This document shows positions 16,825 through 25,384 of a stretch of 64,000 nt of DNA, piece by piece. The translations under genes were made by a program, and so were the position numbers. Each line of letters begins with the position of its first letter. Within the stretch, counting starts at the first letter, position 1. The stretch is from the NCBI RefSeq assembly GCF_900129885.1, contig NZ_FQXE01000021.1, forward strand, positions 1 through 64,000. The letters are read 5' to 3'. Source of the stretch: Pollutimonas bauzanensis (GTDB lineage Bacteria; Pseudomonadota; Gammaproteobacteria; Burkholderiales; Burkholderiaceae_B). The notes below the pieces were generated by a model that was given only the letters and a program-made list of their open reading frames with translations, searched no databases and was not told the origin of the DNA.

Positions 16825-18603
16825 TCAGTTGCCGCGCGTGAGGGGCGCAATGGAGTAGCCAGTGGCCACATGAGCATCGATGAAGTAAGGCTCGCCTCGC
16901 TTTACCGCCTCCAGTCCGCGCAGGATCGCGCGTTCGAGGTCCGGCACGTTGCTTATGGGGCCTTCGGCCTGTATGCCTTGCGCACGGGCAATGGCCGCCA
17001 GGTCCGGCGCCGGGTCGTCGATGCGCTGTCCTATCCAGCGGTTCTCGACGGGCCGCTTACGCGTGCGCGCCACGGTTTCCTGGTGCATTTCGTCGTTGAA
17101 GTTGGACCGATTGTTGGAAACGATGATGAGCGCCGGCAACTCGTATCTGGCCGCGGTCCACAAAGCGGTTGCGCCCTGCAGGAAGTCGCCGTCGCCCATC
17201 ACGGAGACGACCAGCCGGCCGCTGTCCTTGAGCGCCAAGGCGATGCCTACGGTCAGCCCCGGCCCCGCCGCGAGCCCCGCCCCGCCATCGCTGCCAAGGA
17301 AATCCAGCGGTTCGTGGAAGTGATAGGCATCGCCGGCCCAGCCATAGGTGGCGTGCGCCAGGGAAATGGCGTGGTCGCCGCGCAGGCGCTGCAGGGACAC
17401 TTCAATGTCGCGTGGCGCGATTTCCGTGGCGCTGTTCGCGCTGTATTCGGCTTGCGGGGCTGTGTTGCGGCTTCTGCCGTCCCATTTCCTTTTGCCGCCC
17501 AGGCGCTTCTTGACGACGGCCAGCAACTGCTCGACGACGGCATCGGGGCTGGCCTGCACAGGCAGGTCCACGGGCGGCAGGCCGAAGTAGTCCATGCTCC
17601 AGCCCCGGTGCAGCTGGTTGTCCAGCGAGGCATGGGCGATGGTGGCGGCCATGGAGTCGACATCGTCCTGGACTTGCCTGAGGAAGCCGCGCAGATCGAC
17701 CCAATCCAGGCTGAGGATCGCATCGGCGGCCCCCGCGAGTTTTTTCGCATTGGCATTCAGCCAGTACACGGGCGGCACCGCCATCAAAGGATGTTCGGTG
17801 GGGAAGATAGCGCGGTCGCGTATCGACGTCATGACCGATGCGCCCAGCAGTTCCGCCAGCTCCACGCGCCGGTTCCATGCCTCTTGTTGGCGCGAACCTC
17901 TGCCAAAGAGCAGCAAGGGATTTTTCGCATTCAGCATTACGTCGGCCAGCTTTTCCATGGTCTGCTCGCCGGCTCGTGGCGGCGGCGCCGGCTGGTAGCG
18001 CGCCGCGCCGGGGATGGACAGCTCGCCGGCCAGGCGGCTTTCCTGCAGGCCGGCGTCCAGGCAGATATAGACGGGCGCCTGGGGTTCCGAGCGCGTCAAC
18101 TGGGCGCCCCGCCAGAACGCTTCCACTATGCCTTCGGGCGAACGCGGCTCGTCGTCCCACTTGATGAAGTCGCGTATCAGCGCTCCCTGGTCCTTGGCGG
18201 TGTGTATCCAGTCTATCCATGGGCGCCGCTTATGTCCGTCGACGGGGCCGGTGGCGCCCACGACCAGCATGGGCATGCGGTCGCAATAGGCATTGAAGAT
18301 GCCCATGGACCCATGCATCAGGCCGACGTTGCTATGCAGCACTGCCCCCATGGGGCTGTCCGTCACCTTGGCATAGCCGTGGGCGATCGAAACGACATGA
18401 TCCTCATGCAGGCACAGCAGCATGGCGGGATTTTCATTGCCCAGGTAATTCACCAGGCTGTCGTGAAAGCCTCTATAGCTGGCGCCTGGATTCAGCGCCA
18501 CATATTTGATGCCTGCGCGGCGCAGCATCTCGGCGGCGACGTCGCTGCCCCATTCCATGACAGCGGGAGTCTTCCCCGCAACTGGCTTGTCCGTCTTGAC
18601 CAT
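16825..18603 (-). CDS. Thiamine-diphosphate-dependent 2-keto-acid decarboxylase-like enzyme
   Basis: A 592-residue protein of the acetolactate synthase / benzoylformate decarboxylase superfamily. The N-terminal domain has the catalytic Glu in LHEDHVVSIAHGYAK, which activates ThDP. The C-terminal domain has the cofactor motif starting GDGDFLQG and closing at NNRSNFNDE. The central domain is degenerate, as in decarboxylases that do not use FAD. By context it would decarboxylate the keto acid made by the neighbouring FMN enzyme to an aldehyde, which the divergent aldehyde dehydrogenase could oxidise. The length is greater than benzoylformate decarboxylase (about 530), so a different substrate, or carboligation, is possible. 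Confidence 0.85.
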   Translation of the reverse strand: MVKTDKPVAGKTPAVMEWGSDVAAEMLRRAGIKYVALNPGASYRGFHDSLVNYLGNENPAMLLCLHEDHVVSIAHGYAKVTDSPMGAVLHSNVGLMHGSMGIFNAYCDRMPMLVVGATGPVDGHKRRPWIDWIHTAKDQGALIRDFIKWDDEPRSPEGIVEAFWRGAQLTRSEPQAPVYICLDAGLQESRLAGELSIPGAARYQPAPPPRAGEQTMEKLADVMLNAKNPLLLFGRGSRQQEAWNRRVELAELLGASVMTSIRDRAIFPTEHPLMAVPPVYWLNANAKKLAGAADAILSLDWVDLRGFLRQVQDDVDSMAATIAHASLDNQLHRGWSMDYFGLPPVDLPVQASPDAVVEQLLAVVKKRLGGKRKWDGRSRNTAPQAEYSANSATEIAPRDIEVSLQRLRGDHAISLAHATYGWAGDAYHFHEPLDFLGSDGGAGLAAGPGLTVGIALALKDSGRLVVSVMGDGDFLQGATALWTAARYELPALIIVSNNRSNFNDEMHQETVARTRKRPVENRWIGQRIDDPAPDLAAIARAQGIQAEGPISNVPDLERAILRGLEAVKRGEPYFIDAHVATGYSIAPLTRGN

Positions 18604-18605
18604 AT

Positions 18606-19571
18606 TTATTGCTCCACCTTGACGCCGGCTTTCCTGGCGATCTCTTTGTTTAGTTCCAATTCCCGCTTGATGCGCGCGGTGAATGCTGCGCTGCTGGTGC
18701 CCACCGCGGACCCGCCGCCGGCGGTGAACGCCGTCTGGATTTCGGGCGTGCTTAGCGCGGCCACCACATCTCTATTCAGCTTCTCGACGATGGCCGCGGG
18801 GGTGCCGCGCGGCGTGAACAGCCCGACCCAGTTGGATGCGTCGATATCCGGAACGCCGGCTTCCTGGACCGTGCTCCACTCGGGATGGGAAGCCAGGCGC
18901 TTGGGCGTCATGACGGCGATGACTTTGATGCGGCCTCCCTTGACATACTCGTTGACGGCCGAAACCCCGAGGACCCCCAGCGCGACCTCGCCCGATGCGA
19001 CCGCCGCGCTCGCGGGCGCTCCGCCCCGGTAGGGAACGTGCATCAGCTTGATGCCGGCATTGTTTGCAAACCATTCACCGGCAAGATGGTTATAGCTGCC
19101 GGTGCCGGGCGTCGAGAAAGTGATGGAGCCTGGCTCCGCCTTGGAGCGGGCGATGACATCAGCCACGGAATTGAGATCGGAGCCGGCGGGTACGGCCAGC
19201 GTGAGAGGCGTGTCGCTGACTAATGAGATGGGAATGAAATCCCGGTCCAGGTCGTAGGGCACTTTGCTGAATATGGCGGGATTCACGGAAAACTCGCCGG
19301 TATGGGCCATGAGCAGCGTGTAGCCATTGGGCTGCGCGCCCGCGGCCGCGGTGGTGGCGATGAAGCCGTTGCCGCCCGGCTTGTTTTCGATGACGACGGG
19401 CTGGCCCCAGGTCTTGGATAGCGCCTGGCCGATGTGGCGGGCGGCGATGTCGACCGTGCCGCCGGCCGCAAAGGGCACCAGGATACGCACCGGCCTGTCG
19501 GGATACTGCTGGGCGGAAGCGGAAGCGGACAAGAGCATTGCGGCGAGCAAGCCTATGAGCTTTGATTTCAT
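18606..19571 (-). CDS. Bug-family binding protein, paralogue of the one at 24376-25341
   Basis: A 321-residue secreted receptor with a clear signal peptide ending ASASAQ and the mature start YPDRPVRILVPFAAGG. It opens the four-gene operon and stops two bases before the decarboxylase start. Over most of its length it is strikingly like the Bug protein encoded at 24376-25341; both contain GYTLLMAHTGEFSVNPAIF and GTGSYNHLAGEWFAN. A recent duplication inside the cluster is therefore likely. Its promoter region carries the shared palindrome and TCGTTTGCC box. The ATG at 19571 matches the start of the signal peptide. Confidence 0.92.
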   Translation of the reverse strand: MKSKLIGLLAAMLLSASASAQQYPDRPVRILVPFAAGGTVDIAARHIGQALSKTWGQPVVIENKPGGNGFIATTAAAGAQPNGYTLLMAHTGEFSVNPAIFSKVPYDLDRDFIPISLVSDTPLTLAVPAGSDLNSVADVIARSKAEPGSITFSTPGTGSYNHLAGEWFANNAGIKLMHVPYRGGAPASAAVASGEVALGVLGVSAVNEYVKGGRIKVIAVMTPKRLASHPEWSTVQEAGVPDIDASNWVGLFTPRGTPAAIVEKLNRDVVAALSTPEIQTAFTAGGGSAVGTSSAAFTARIKRELELNKEIARKAGVKVEQ

Positions 19572-19648
19572 TGTTGTCTCCGTGGCGGGCCCTCGCATGG
19601 GCCTCGATGTATTTCGTAGCGGCAGGATATCGCCCGCCGCCTTTCGCC

Positions 19649-19692
19649 GGCAAACGATGAATATCGATGAACGCCATGAGCTAATTTCATGA
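19649..19692 (-). promoter_or_regulatory. Shared bipartite operator, copy 1 (decarboxylase operon)
   Basis: Read on the minus strand: TCATGAAATTAGCTCATGG (19692-19674), 16 bases, then TCGTTTGCC (19657-19649). The palindrome has CATGA and TCATG arms with a 7-base spacer, and the T-N11-A core of LysR-type sites. It lies about 105 to 120 bases before the Bug start. The same arrangement with the same 16-base gap is found in copies 2 and 3. Confidence 0.7.
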
Positions 19693-19736
19693 GACCGGTT
19701 TGAGACGGCCGCCCCGAGCGCCGCCATGGCGCGAGG

Positions 19737-19783
19737 CCATGAAAATAGCTCATGGTCGATAGCGAAAACTTTCGTTTGCCGGC
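19737..19783 (+). promoter_or_regulatory. Shared bipartite operator, copy 2 (aldehyde dehydrogenase operon)
   Basis: CCATGA-N7-TCATGG (19737-19755) is a perfect 6-base inverted repeat with T-N11-A core. After 16 bases comes TCGTTTGCCGGC (19772-19783). It is oriented opposite to copy 1 in the same divergent intergenic region, 111 bases upstream of the aldehyde dehydrogenase start. The spacer AAATAGC is also nearly the same as in copy 1. Confidence 0.72.
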
Positions 19784-19865
19784 CCTTGCGAGCCCCGCGA
19801 TACTTCGATCATCAGATGCCCGGCACCAGAGTGGCAGGCAAACCCATCACGAGGAGAATTCAGGA

Positions 19866-21350
19866 ATGAGCGCAACGAACGACGCGGCCTTGCATGAATA
19901 TGGCAATTGGATCAACGGCCGCGAGCAGCCATCGTCGGCCACCATGGATTCGATGAACCCGTATACCCAGAAAGCCTGGGCGCGAGTGGCCGAAGGCACC
20001 GCCGGGGATGTCGACCAGGCGGTGCGCGCCGCACGCGCTGCATTCGAGACCGGCCCGTGGTCGGAAATGACGGCGACCCAGCGCGCCGCGCTTCTGCGCC
20101 GGCTGGGCGACATCATCAAGCGCGACGCCGAGGATCTGGCCCGCTGCGAATCGACCGACAATGGGAAGCTGTACAAGGAAATGCTGGGCCAGTGGCAGTA
20201 TCTGCCCGAGTGGTTTTACTATAACGCCGGCCTGGCAGACAAGCTGCAGGGCGACGTGATACCGTCGGACCGCCCCAATTTCATGATCTATACGCGCCAT
20301 GAACCCATAGGCGTCGTGGGCGCCATCACGCCGTGGAATTCGCCTGGCTTGCTGCTCATCTTCAAGCTCGCGGCCGGATTGGCCGCGGGGTGCACCTTCG
20401 TCGTCAAGCCTTCCGAGCACACGCCGGTGTCCACGATAGAGCTGGCCCGGCGCATACATGAAGCGGGCTTTCCCGACGGCGTATTCAACGTCGTCACGGG
20501 TCAGGCCGCCGTGGGCGCCGCTCTGGTAAGCCATCCGGGCATAGACAAGATAGCGTTCACAGGCGCTACCGAAACCGGCAAGCGGATCGCCGCCGAAGCC
20601 GCCAAGCACCTGACACGCGTGTCGCTGGAGCTGGGCGGCAAGTCGCCCAACATCATCTTCAACGATGCCGATCTGGATGTGGCCGCCAATGGCGCCGTCG
20701 CGGGCATATTCGCGGCTACGGGCCAAACCTGCATGGCGGGATCGCGCCTGCTTGTCCAGGAGGACATCTATGACGTCATGCTGGAGAAAATCATCGCGCT
20801 GACCAAGACGATACGCTTGGGGGACCCGATGGATCCGGCCACCGAAATGGGCCCTTGCTCCAATGCGCCGCAGATGAATAAGGTCCTGGAATATATCGAG
20901 GTGGCCAAGCAGGATGGCGCAACCCTGGCATACGGCGGGGGAGTCGATCCGGAGCGGGGCGGCCTGTTTGTGCAGCCCACCATATTCTCGAATGTCAACA
21001 ATGACATGCGTATCGCCAGGGAGGAAGTCTTCGGTCCGGTGCTTGGCGTCATCCCGTTCAAGGACGAGGCCGATGCCGTTCGCATTGCCAATGACACTCG
21101 CTTCGGGCTGGCCGCCGCGGTCTGGACCCAGAACGTGCACCGGGCGCATCGCGTCGCCCATAGGCTGCGGGCGGGAACAGTATGGATCAATGCCTACCGC
21201 GTCGTCTCCTTCGCCGCGCCATTCGGCGGATTTGGAGAAAGCGGGCTGGGCCGCGAGAACGGGGTCGACGCCATCCGCGAATTCACCGAAACCAAGTCCG
21301 TCTACGTGGAGCTTAGCGGCGCGCCGCGCGACCCCTTCAAATTGGGCTGA
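19866..21350 (+). CDS. NAD(P)-dependent aldehyde dehydrogenase
   Basis: A 494-residue enzyme that oxidises an aldehyde to the acid. The catalytic Glu (LELGGKSPN), the catalytic Cys (GQTCMAGSR) and the C-terminal GGFGESGLGRENG block are intact. The GAITPWNSP segment marks the cofactor site. The start at 19866 has AGGA in front, and the upstream 38 codons of open frame are not family-like. It heads an operon with the GMC oxidoreductase gene 28 bases later and is divergent from the hydroxy-acid dehydrogenase/decarboxylase operon. It would be the final oxidation step of a mandelate-type route, or work on the aldehyde made by the GMC enzyme. Confidence 0.92.
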   Translation: MSATNDAALHEYGNWINGREQPSSATMDSMNPYTQKAWARVAEGTAGDVDQAVRAARAAFETGPWSEMTATQRAALLRRLGDIIKRDAEDLARCESTDNGKLYKEMLGQWQYLPEWFYYNAGLADKLQGDVIPSDRPNFMIYTRHEPIGVVGAITPWNSPGLLLIFKLAAGLAAGCTFVVKPSEHTPVSTIELARRIHEAGFPDGVFNVVTGQAAVGAALVSHPGIDKIAFTGATETGKRIAAEAAKHLTRVSLELGGKSPNIIFNDADLDVAANGAVAGIFAATGQTCMAGSRLLVQEDIYDVMLEKIIALTKTIRLGDPMDPATEMGPCSNAPQMNKVLEYIEVAKQDGATLAYGGGVDPERGGLFVQPTIFSNVNNDMRIAREEVFGPVLGVIPFKDEADAVRIANDTRFGLAAAVWTQNVHRAHRVAHRLRAGTVWINAYRVVSFAAPFGGFGESGLGRENGVDAIREFTETKSVYVELSGAPRDPFKLG

Positions 21351-21378
21351 GGCCTCGAAGGACTGAGGGCCGGCAATC

Positions 21379-22980
21379 ATGCGGGAAGATCACTTTGACG
21401 TTGTCATCGTCGGCGCGGGCAGCGCCGGCTGCGTACTCGCGGACAAGCTTACCGAAGGCCGTCCCCATCAAAAGATACTGCTTATCGAGGCCGGATCCCG
21501 CGACCGGATGGAAATGCTGCATGTCCCAGCGGGGTTCAATTACGTTGCGTTCGATAAACGGGTGATCTGGGATTACAAGACCGAGCCGGAGCCCGGCCTG
21601 GGCGGGCGGCGCATCGATTACGTCCGCGGCCGCGTCCTGGGAGGATCCAGCAGCATCAACGCGATGGTGCACGTTCGCGGCAATCCGGCGGATTACGATG
21701 GCTGGGCGGCATCCGGATGCACCGGATGGGGCTGGGCCGACGTGCTGCCGCACTTCAGGGACATGGAGCAGCACGCCGATGGCGCCTCCGGCCTGCATGG
21801 CGCGGGCGGACCCATGCCGGTGACGCCCGCCCAGCGCCATCCCGCGAGCGATGCCTTTATCAAGGCCATGGTGCAATCCGGCCTGCGCTTCACCAGCGAC
21901 TTCGACGCCGGCGGGCAGGAGGGGGCCGGCTACTATCATCAGGCCGTCAAAAGGGGCCGCCGGCAAAGCGCGGCGAAGACCTTTCTGCGGCGCGCGCTGC
22001 GACGTCCGAATCTGAGCCTGTGCACAGACTCCATCGTAGAAAGAATCGAGTTCGACGGCAAGGTGGCGACAGGTGTGTGGGTTTCGCGCAAAGGCGCTCC
22101 CGGCGTCCTCATGCGGGGCCGCAAGATCGTGCTTTGCGGCGGCACCGTGGGCAGCGCGCAATTGCTGCAATTATCCGGCATAGGGCCGGCGGCGCGGCTG
22201 TCGAAGCTCGGCATACCGGTACTGATAGACCGGCCGGCCGTGGGCGAGAACGTGCAGGACCACTATCAGGCGCCTGTGGTCGTCAGGACCCGCAATATCC
22301 CTACGCTCAACGATTATGCGGGCGGCCTGGCGCTGCTGGGCCAGATAGCGCGCTATTACCTTCGGCGCGACGGCCTGCTGGCCTATAACGCCACGCAGGC
22401 CGGCGCATTCGTGCGCTCGGCCGGCGACGTGCCGCATCCGGACCTGCAGATCCTGTTCGCGCCCGGCGCGCTGGATCCCGCGGCCCACCCCAGAAAGCTG
22501 GACAAGACCGCCGGCGTGACCGCCATCGTGTGCGCCCTGCAGCCTGAATCCCGCGGCCATATACGCATCACATCGAGGCGCGCTCAGGACTATCCCGAAA
22601 TACTCGGCGGGTATCTCGCCCACCCCTATGACCGCGCCATGATGCTCAGGGGTATGCGCTTCCTGCGCAAGGTCTTCGCGCAAGAGGCGTTGCGGCCTTA
22701 TGTGGCCGAAGAATTCGCGCCCGGGACAGGCGTGGCCAGTGACGAGGATCTGCTCGACTTCTGCCGCAGGAAGGGCGACTCCGTTCATCACCCGGTGGGC
22801 TCATGCCGCATGGGCGGCGATGGCGATGCCGTGGCCGACCCCGAATTGCGCGTGCGCGGCGTAGGCGGCCTGTATGTCGCCGATGCCTCGGTCATGCCAC
22901 GCATTATCCGCGGCAATACCAATGCGGCCACGCTCATGATCGCATCCAAAGCGTCAGAGATCATCAGGAGAGGAAAATGA
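21379..22980 (+). CDS. GMC-family FAD-dependent oxidoreductase (choline dehydrogenase type)
   Basis: A 533-residue flavoprotein of the glucose-methanol-choline family, oxidising an alcohol to an aldehyde. The N-terminal dinucleotide motif is VVIVGAGSAGCVLADKL. The GMC signatures RVLGGSSSINAM and GTVGSAQLLQLSGIG are present. The active-site His lies in HHPVGSCRMG and the Asn in RGNTNAATLMIA near the C-terminus. No signal peptide is seen. It follows the aldehyde dehydrogenase gene and overlaps the next gene by ATGA. Together these would take an alcohol to an acid. The alcohol is unknown; an aryl or hydroxyalkyl alcohol fits the rest of the cluster. Confidence 0.9.
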   Translation: MREDHFDVVIVGAGSAGCVLADKLTEGRPHQKILLIEAGSRDRMEMLHVPAGFNYVAFDKRVIWDYKTEPEPGLGGRRIDYVRGRVLGGSSSINAMVHVRGNPADYDGWAASGCTGWGWADVLPHFRDMEQHADGASGLHGAGGPMPVTPAQRHPASDAFIKAMVQSGLRFTSDFDAGGQEGAGYYHQAVKRGRRQSAAKTFLRRALRRPNLSLCTDSIVERIEFDGKVATGVWVSRKGAPGVLMRGRKIVLCGGTVGSAQLLQLSGIGPAARLSKLGIPVLIDRPAVGENVQDHYQAPVVVRTRNIPTLNDYAGGLALLGQIARYYLRRDGLLAYNATQAGAFVRSAGDVPHPDLQILFAPGALDPAAHPRKLDKTAGVTAIVCALQPESRGHIRITSRRAQDYPEILGGYLAHPYDRAMMLRGMRFLRKVFAQEALRPYVAEEFAPGTGVASDEDLLDFCRRKGDSVHHPVGSCRMGGDGDAVADPELRVRGVGGLYVADASVMPRIIRGNTNAATLMIASKASEIIRRGK

Positions 22981-24191
22981 GAAAACCCACACTCGCAGCG
23001 TTTGGCGCCGCCTTTGCAACGGCCATGGCGGCGGCCGGCTCGCCCGCGCTGGCCCAGTATAGCGGCGACGTCATACGCATAGGCCTCGTCACCGATATGT
23101 CGGGCCTGTACTCCGACCTGGACGGTTCAGGCGGAGTGGAAGCCTTGAAAATGGCCATCGAGGACCAGGGCGGGCAGATAGACGGCAAGAAAATAGAGTT
23201 GCTGTTCTTCGATCACCAGAATCGCGCCGATCTGGCGGCCAACAAGACCAGGGAATGGTTTGACAACGGCGGCGTCGACCTGGTCATCAATGGCGTGAAC
23301 TCGGCTACCGGCCTTTCCATGGCGCAGGTCGCGGGTGAAAAGAAAAAGGTCTACATTTCCACCGGCTCGGGCACGCCCAAGCTGACCAATGAGGCATGCA
23401 ATCCCTACACCATCAATTACGTCCACGACACGATTTCGCTGGCGCGGGTAACCGGCAATGCCGTCGTGGACCAGGGCGGCACAAACTGGTTCTTCCTCAC
23501 CGCCGATTATGCCTTCGGCCATTCTCTCGAGAAAGATAACGGGAGCGTCGTCAAAGCTCGCGGCGGCAAGGTCATGGGCTCCGTCAAGCATCCGCTGGGC
23601 ACATCCGATTTTTCATCCTTCCTGCTGCAGGCCCAGTCATCCGGCGCGGACATCCTTGGGCTGGCCAATGCCGGCGGCGATCTGAACAGCGCGATCCGGT
23701 CGGCCAACGAGTTCGGCGTCACGAAAACCATGAAGCTCGCCGCATTGATGATGTTCATCTCCGACGTGCATGCCCTGGGCCTGGAATCCACCCAAGGCAT
23801 GTATCTGGCTTCGGCATGGTATTGGGATCTGAACGACCGATCCCGCGCGTGGAGCAAGAGGTTTTACAGCAGGACAAAGAAAATGCCCACTGTCCTCCAG
23901 GCGGGGGATTACTCGGCGGCCACGCATTACCTGGAAGCGGTCAAGGCCCTCAAGACAGACCATCCTGAAAAAGTCATGACCCAAATGAAAGCCACCCGGA
24001 TCGACGACATGTTCACGTCCAACGGCGTCATACGCCCGGATGGACGCATGGTGCACGACATGTATCTGGCACAGGTCAAGGCGCCTTCGGAATCGAAATA
24101 CCCCTGGGACTACTACAAAATCCTGCAGACGGTGCCTGGCGACCAGGCCTATAACACCAAAGAGGAATCGCAGTGCCCGCTATGGAAATGA
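22977..24191 (+). CDS. ABC-type substrate-binding protein of the branched-chain amino acid family
   Basis: A 404-residue periplasmic protein of the LivJ-like family (Leu/Ile/Val-type binding fold). The signal peptide has KPTLAAFGAAFATAMAAAGSPALAQ, and the mature part begins DVIRIGLVTDMSGLYSDL. A putative ligand-contact stretch (STGSGTPKLTN) follows. Several proteins of this family next to alcohol dehydrogenases bind aromatic or short carboxylic compounds and not amino acids. No ABC permease or ATPase gene for it is in the cluster. Its ATG overlaps the stop of the GMC gene, and AGGAGAGG lies just upstream. Confidence 0.88.
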   Translation: MRKPTLAAFGAAFATAMAAAGSPALAQYSGDVIRIGLVTDMSGLYSDLDGSGGVEALKMAIEDQGGQIDGKKIELLFFDHQNRADLAANKTREWFDNGGVDLVINGVNSATGLSMAQVAGEKKKVYISTGSGTPKLTNEACNPYTINYVHDTISLARVTGNAVVDQGGTNWFFLTADYAFGHSLEKDNGSVVKARGGKVMGSVKHPLGTSDFSSFLLQAQSSGADILGLANAGGDLNSAIRSANEFGVTKTMKLAALMMFISDVHALGLESTQGMYLASAWYWDLNDRSRAWSKRFYSRTKKMPTVLQAGDYSAATHYLEAVKALKTDHPEKVMTQMKATRIDDMFTSNGVIRPDGRMVHDMYLAQVKAPSESKYPWDYYKILQTVPGDQAYNTKEESQCPLWK

Positions 24192-24228
24192 GCCCAGGCG
24201 CGGATCGATTGGAACGCGGCCGCCATGG

Positions 24229-24275
24229 CCATGAAAACTCCTCATGGCCCGCAGCGGAAATTTTCGTTTGCCCGC
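24229..24275 (+). promoter_or_regulatory. Shared bipartite operator, copy 3 (molybdenum hydroxylase operon)
   Basis: CCATGA-N7-TCATGG (24229-24247), 16 bases, then TCGTTTGCCCGC (24264-24275). Arms, core spacing and gap equal those of copy 2. It starts 38 bases past the stop of the ABC-type binding protein and about 130 bases before the next start, so the following Bug gene has its own promoter. Confidence 0.72.
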
Positions 24276-24375
24276 GTTGATCGCCGAAAAGTAAGCTAGG
24301 CAGCAACGAGTCGACGGCCGGAAACAGGCCGCGCGAGTGCATTCACTCTACAAAACGACCAAACGGGGACAAAGC

Positions 24376-25341
24376 ATGAAGAAGACATTGGCGGCCTTTC
24401 TGGCCCTGGCATTGATATCCGGCGGCGCGCTGGCGCAGAAATACCCCGAAAGGGCGGTCCGTGTCCTCGTTCCTTTCGCGCCGGGCGGCGTGGTGGATAT
24501 TGCGGCACGGCATGTCAGCGAGGAGCTCTCGCAAATGTGGGGCCAGTCGGTGGTGGTCGAGAACCGGCCCGGCGGAAATGGTTTCATCGCGACTTCCGCC
24601 GCGGCGCGCGCCGCGCCCGATGGCTACACGCTGCTCATGGCCCATACCGGCGAGTTCTCGGTGAATCCGGCCATCTTCAAGAATATTCCCTATGAGCTGG
24701 AGCGCGATTTTGTTCCCATCTCCCTGGTGAGCGACACGCCGCTGGCGCTGGCGGCAAAAGCCGATTCCAGGCTGAATTCGGTGCGAGACGTCATCGAGCG
24801 CTCGAAGGCCGATCCCGGCTCATTGACGTTCTCCTCGCCGGGGACCGGCAGCTACAACCACCTGGCCGGGGAATGGTTCGCGAACAGCGCGGATATCAAG
24901 CTCATGCATGTGCCCTATCGCGGCGGATCGCCCGCCGCGGCGGCGGTTGCCTCCGGGGAAGTCGCGCTGGGATTGGTTTCGGTATCGTCGATCGAACAGT
25001 TCGCGAAATCGGGGCACGTCAAGATTCTTGCGGTGATGACCAAGCGGCGCATCCCCACACACCCCGATTGGACGACGGTTCAAGATGCCGGCGTGCCGGA
25101 CGTGGACGCGGCCAACTGGGTGGGCCTGTTTGCGCCGAAAGGCACGCCCGAGGCGATTGTGGACAAGATAAGCCGCGATGTGATCACCGCGCTGAAATCG
25201 GAAAAGCTGCAAACGGCGTTTTCGATGGGCGGCGGAGAAGCAGTGGGCAGCACCAGCGACGAATTCCGGGCCCGGATCCAGCGCGACCTCGAAACCAATC
25301 GAGTCATCGCCAAGAAAGCCGGCGTGCAGGTCGACCAATAA
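24376..25341 (+). CDS. Bug-family binding protein, paralogue of the one at 18606-19571
   Basis: A 321-residue secreted receptor with the signal peptide KKTLAAFLALALISGGALAQ and mature start YPERAVRVLVPFAPGG. It is the same length as its paralogue in the divergent operon and shares most blocks, which points to duplication of a receptor together with its promoter. Differences cluster in segments such as VSSIEQFAKSGHVKI versus VSAVNEYVKGGRIKV. It opens the long operon that continues with the hydrolase and the molybdenum hydroxylase genes. The ligand is unknown. Confidence 0.92.
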   Translation: MKKTLAAFLALALISGGALAQKYPERAVRVLVPFAPGGVVDIAARHVSEELSQMWGQSVVVENRPGGNGFIATSAAARAAPDGYTLLMAHTGEFSVNPAIFKNIPYELERDFVPISLVSDTPLALAAKADSRLNSVRDVIERSKADPGSLTFSSPGTGSYNHLAGEWFANSADIKLMHVPYRGGSPAAAAVASGEVALGLVSVSSIEQFAKSGHVKILAVMTKRRIPTHPDWTTVQDAGVPDVDAANWVGLFAPKGTPEAIVDKISRDVITALKSEKLQTAFSMGGGEAVGSTSDEFRARIQRDLETNRVIAKKAGVQVDQ

Positions 25342-25384
25342 GGGTCAATAGAAGCTCGAGATCATTCTGCGGGAGTAGACGAAC

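Noticed and set aside
16774-19032. 752-residue plus-strand open frame
   Set aside because: It lies opposite the ThDP decarboxylase and Bug genes, and is an artefact of GC-rich codon use.
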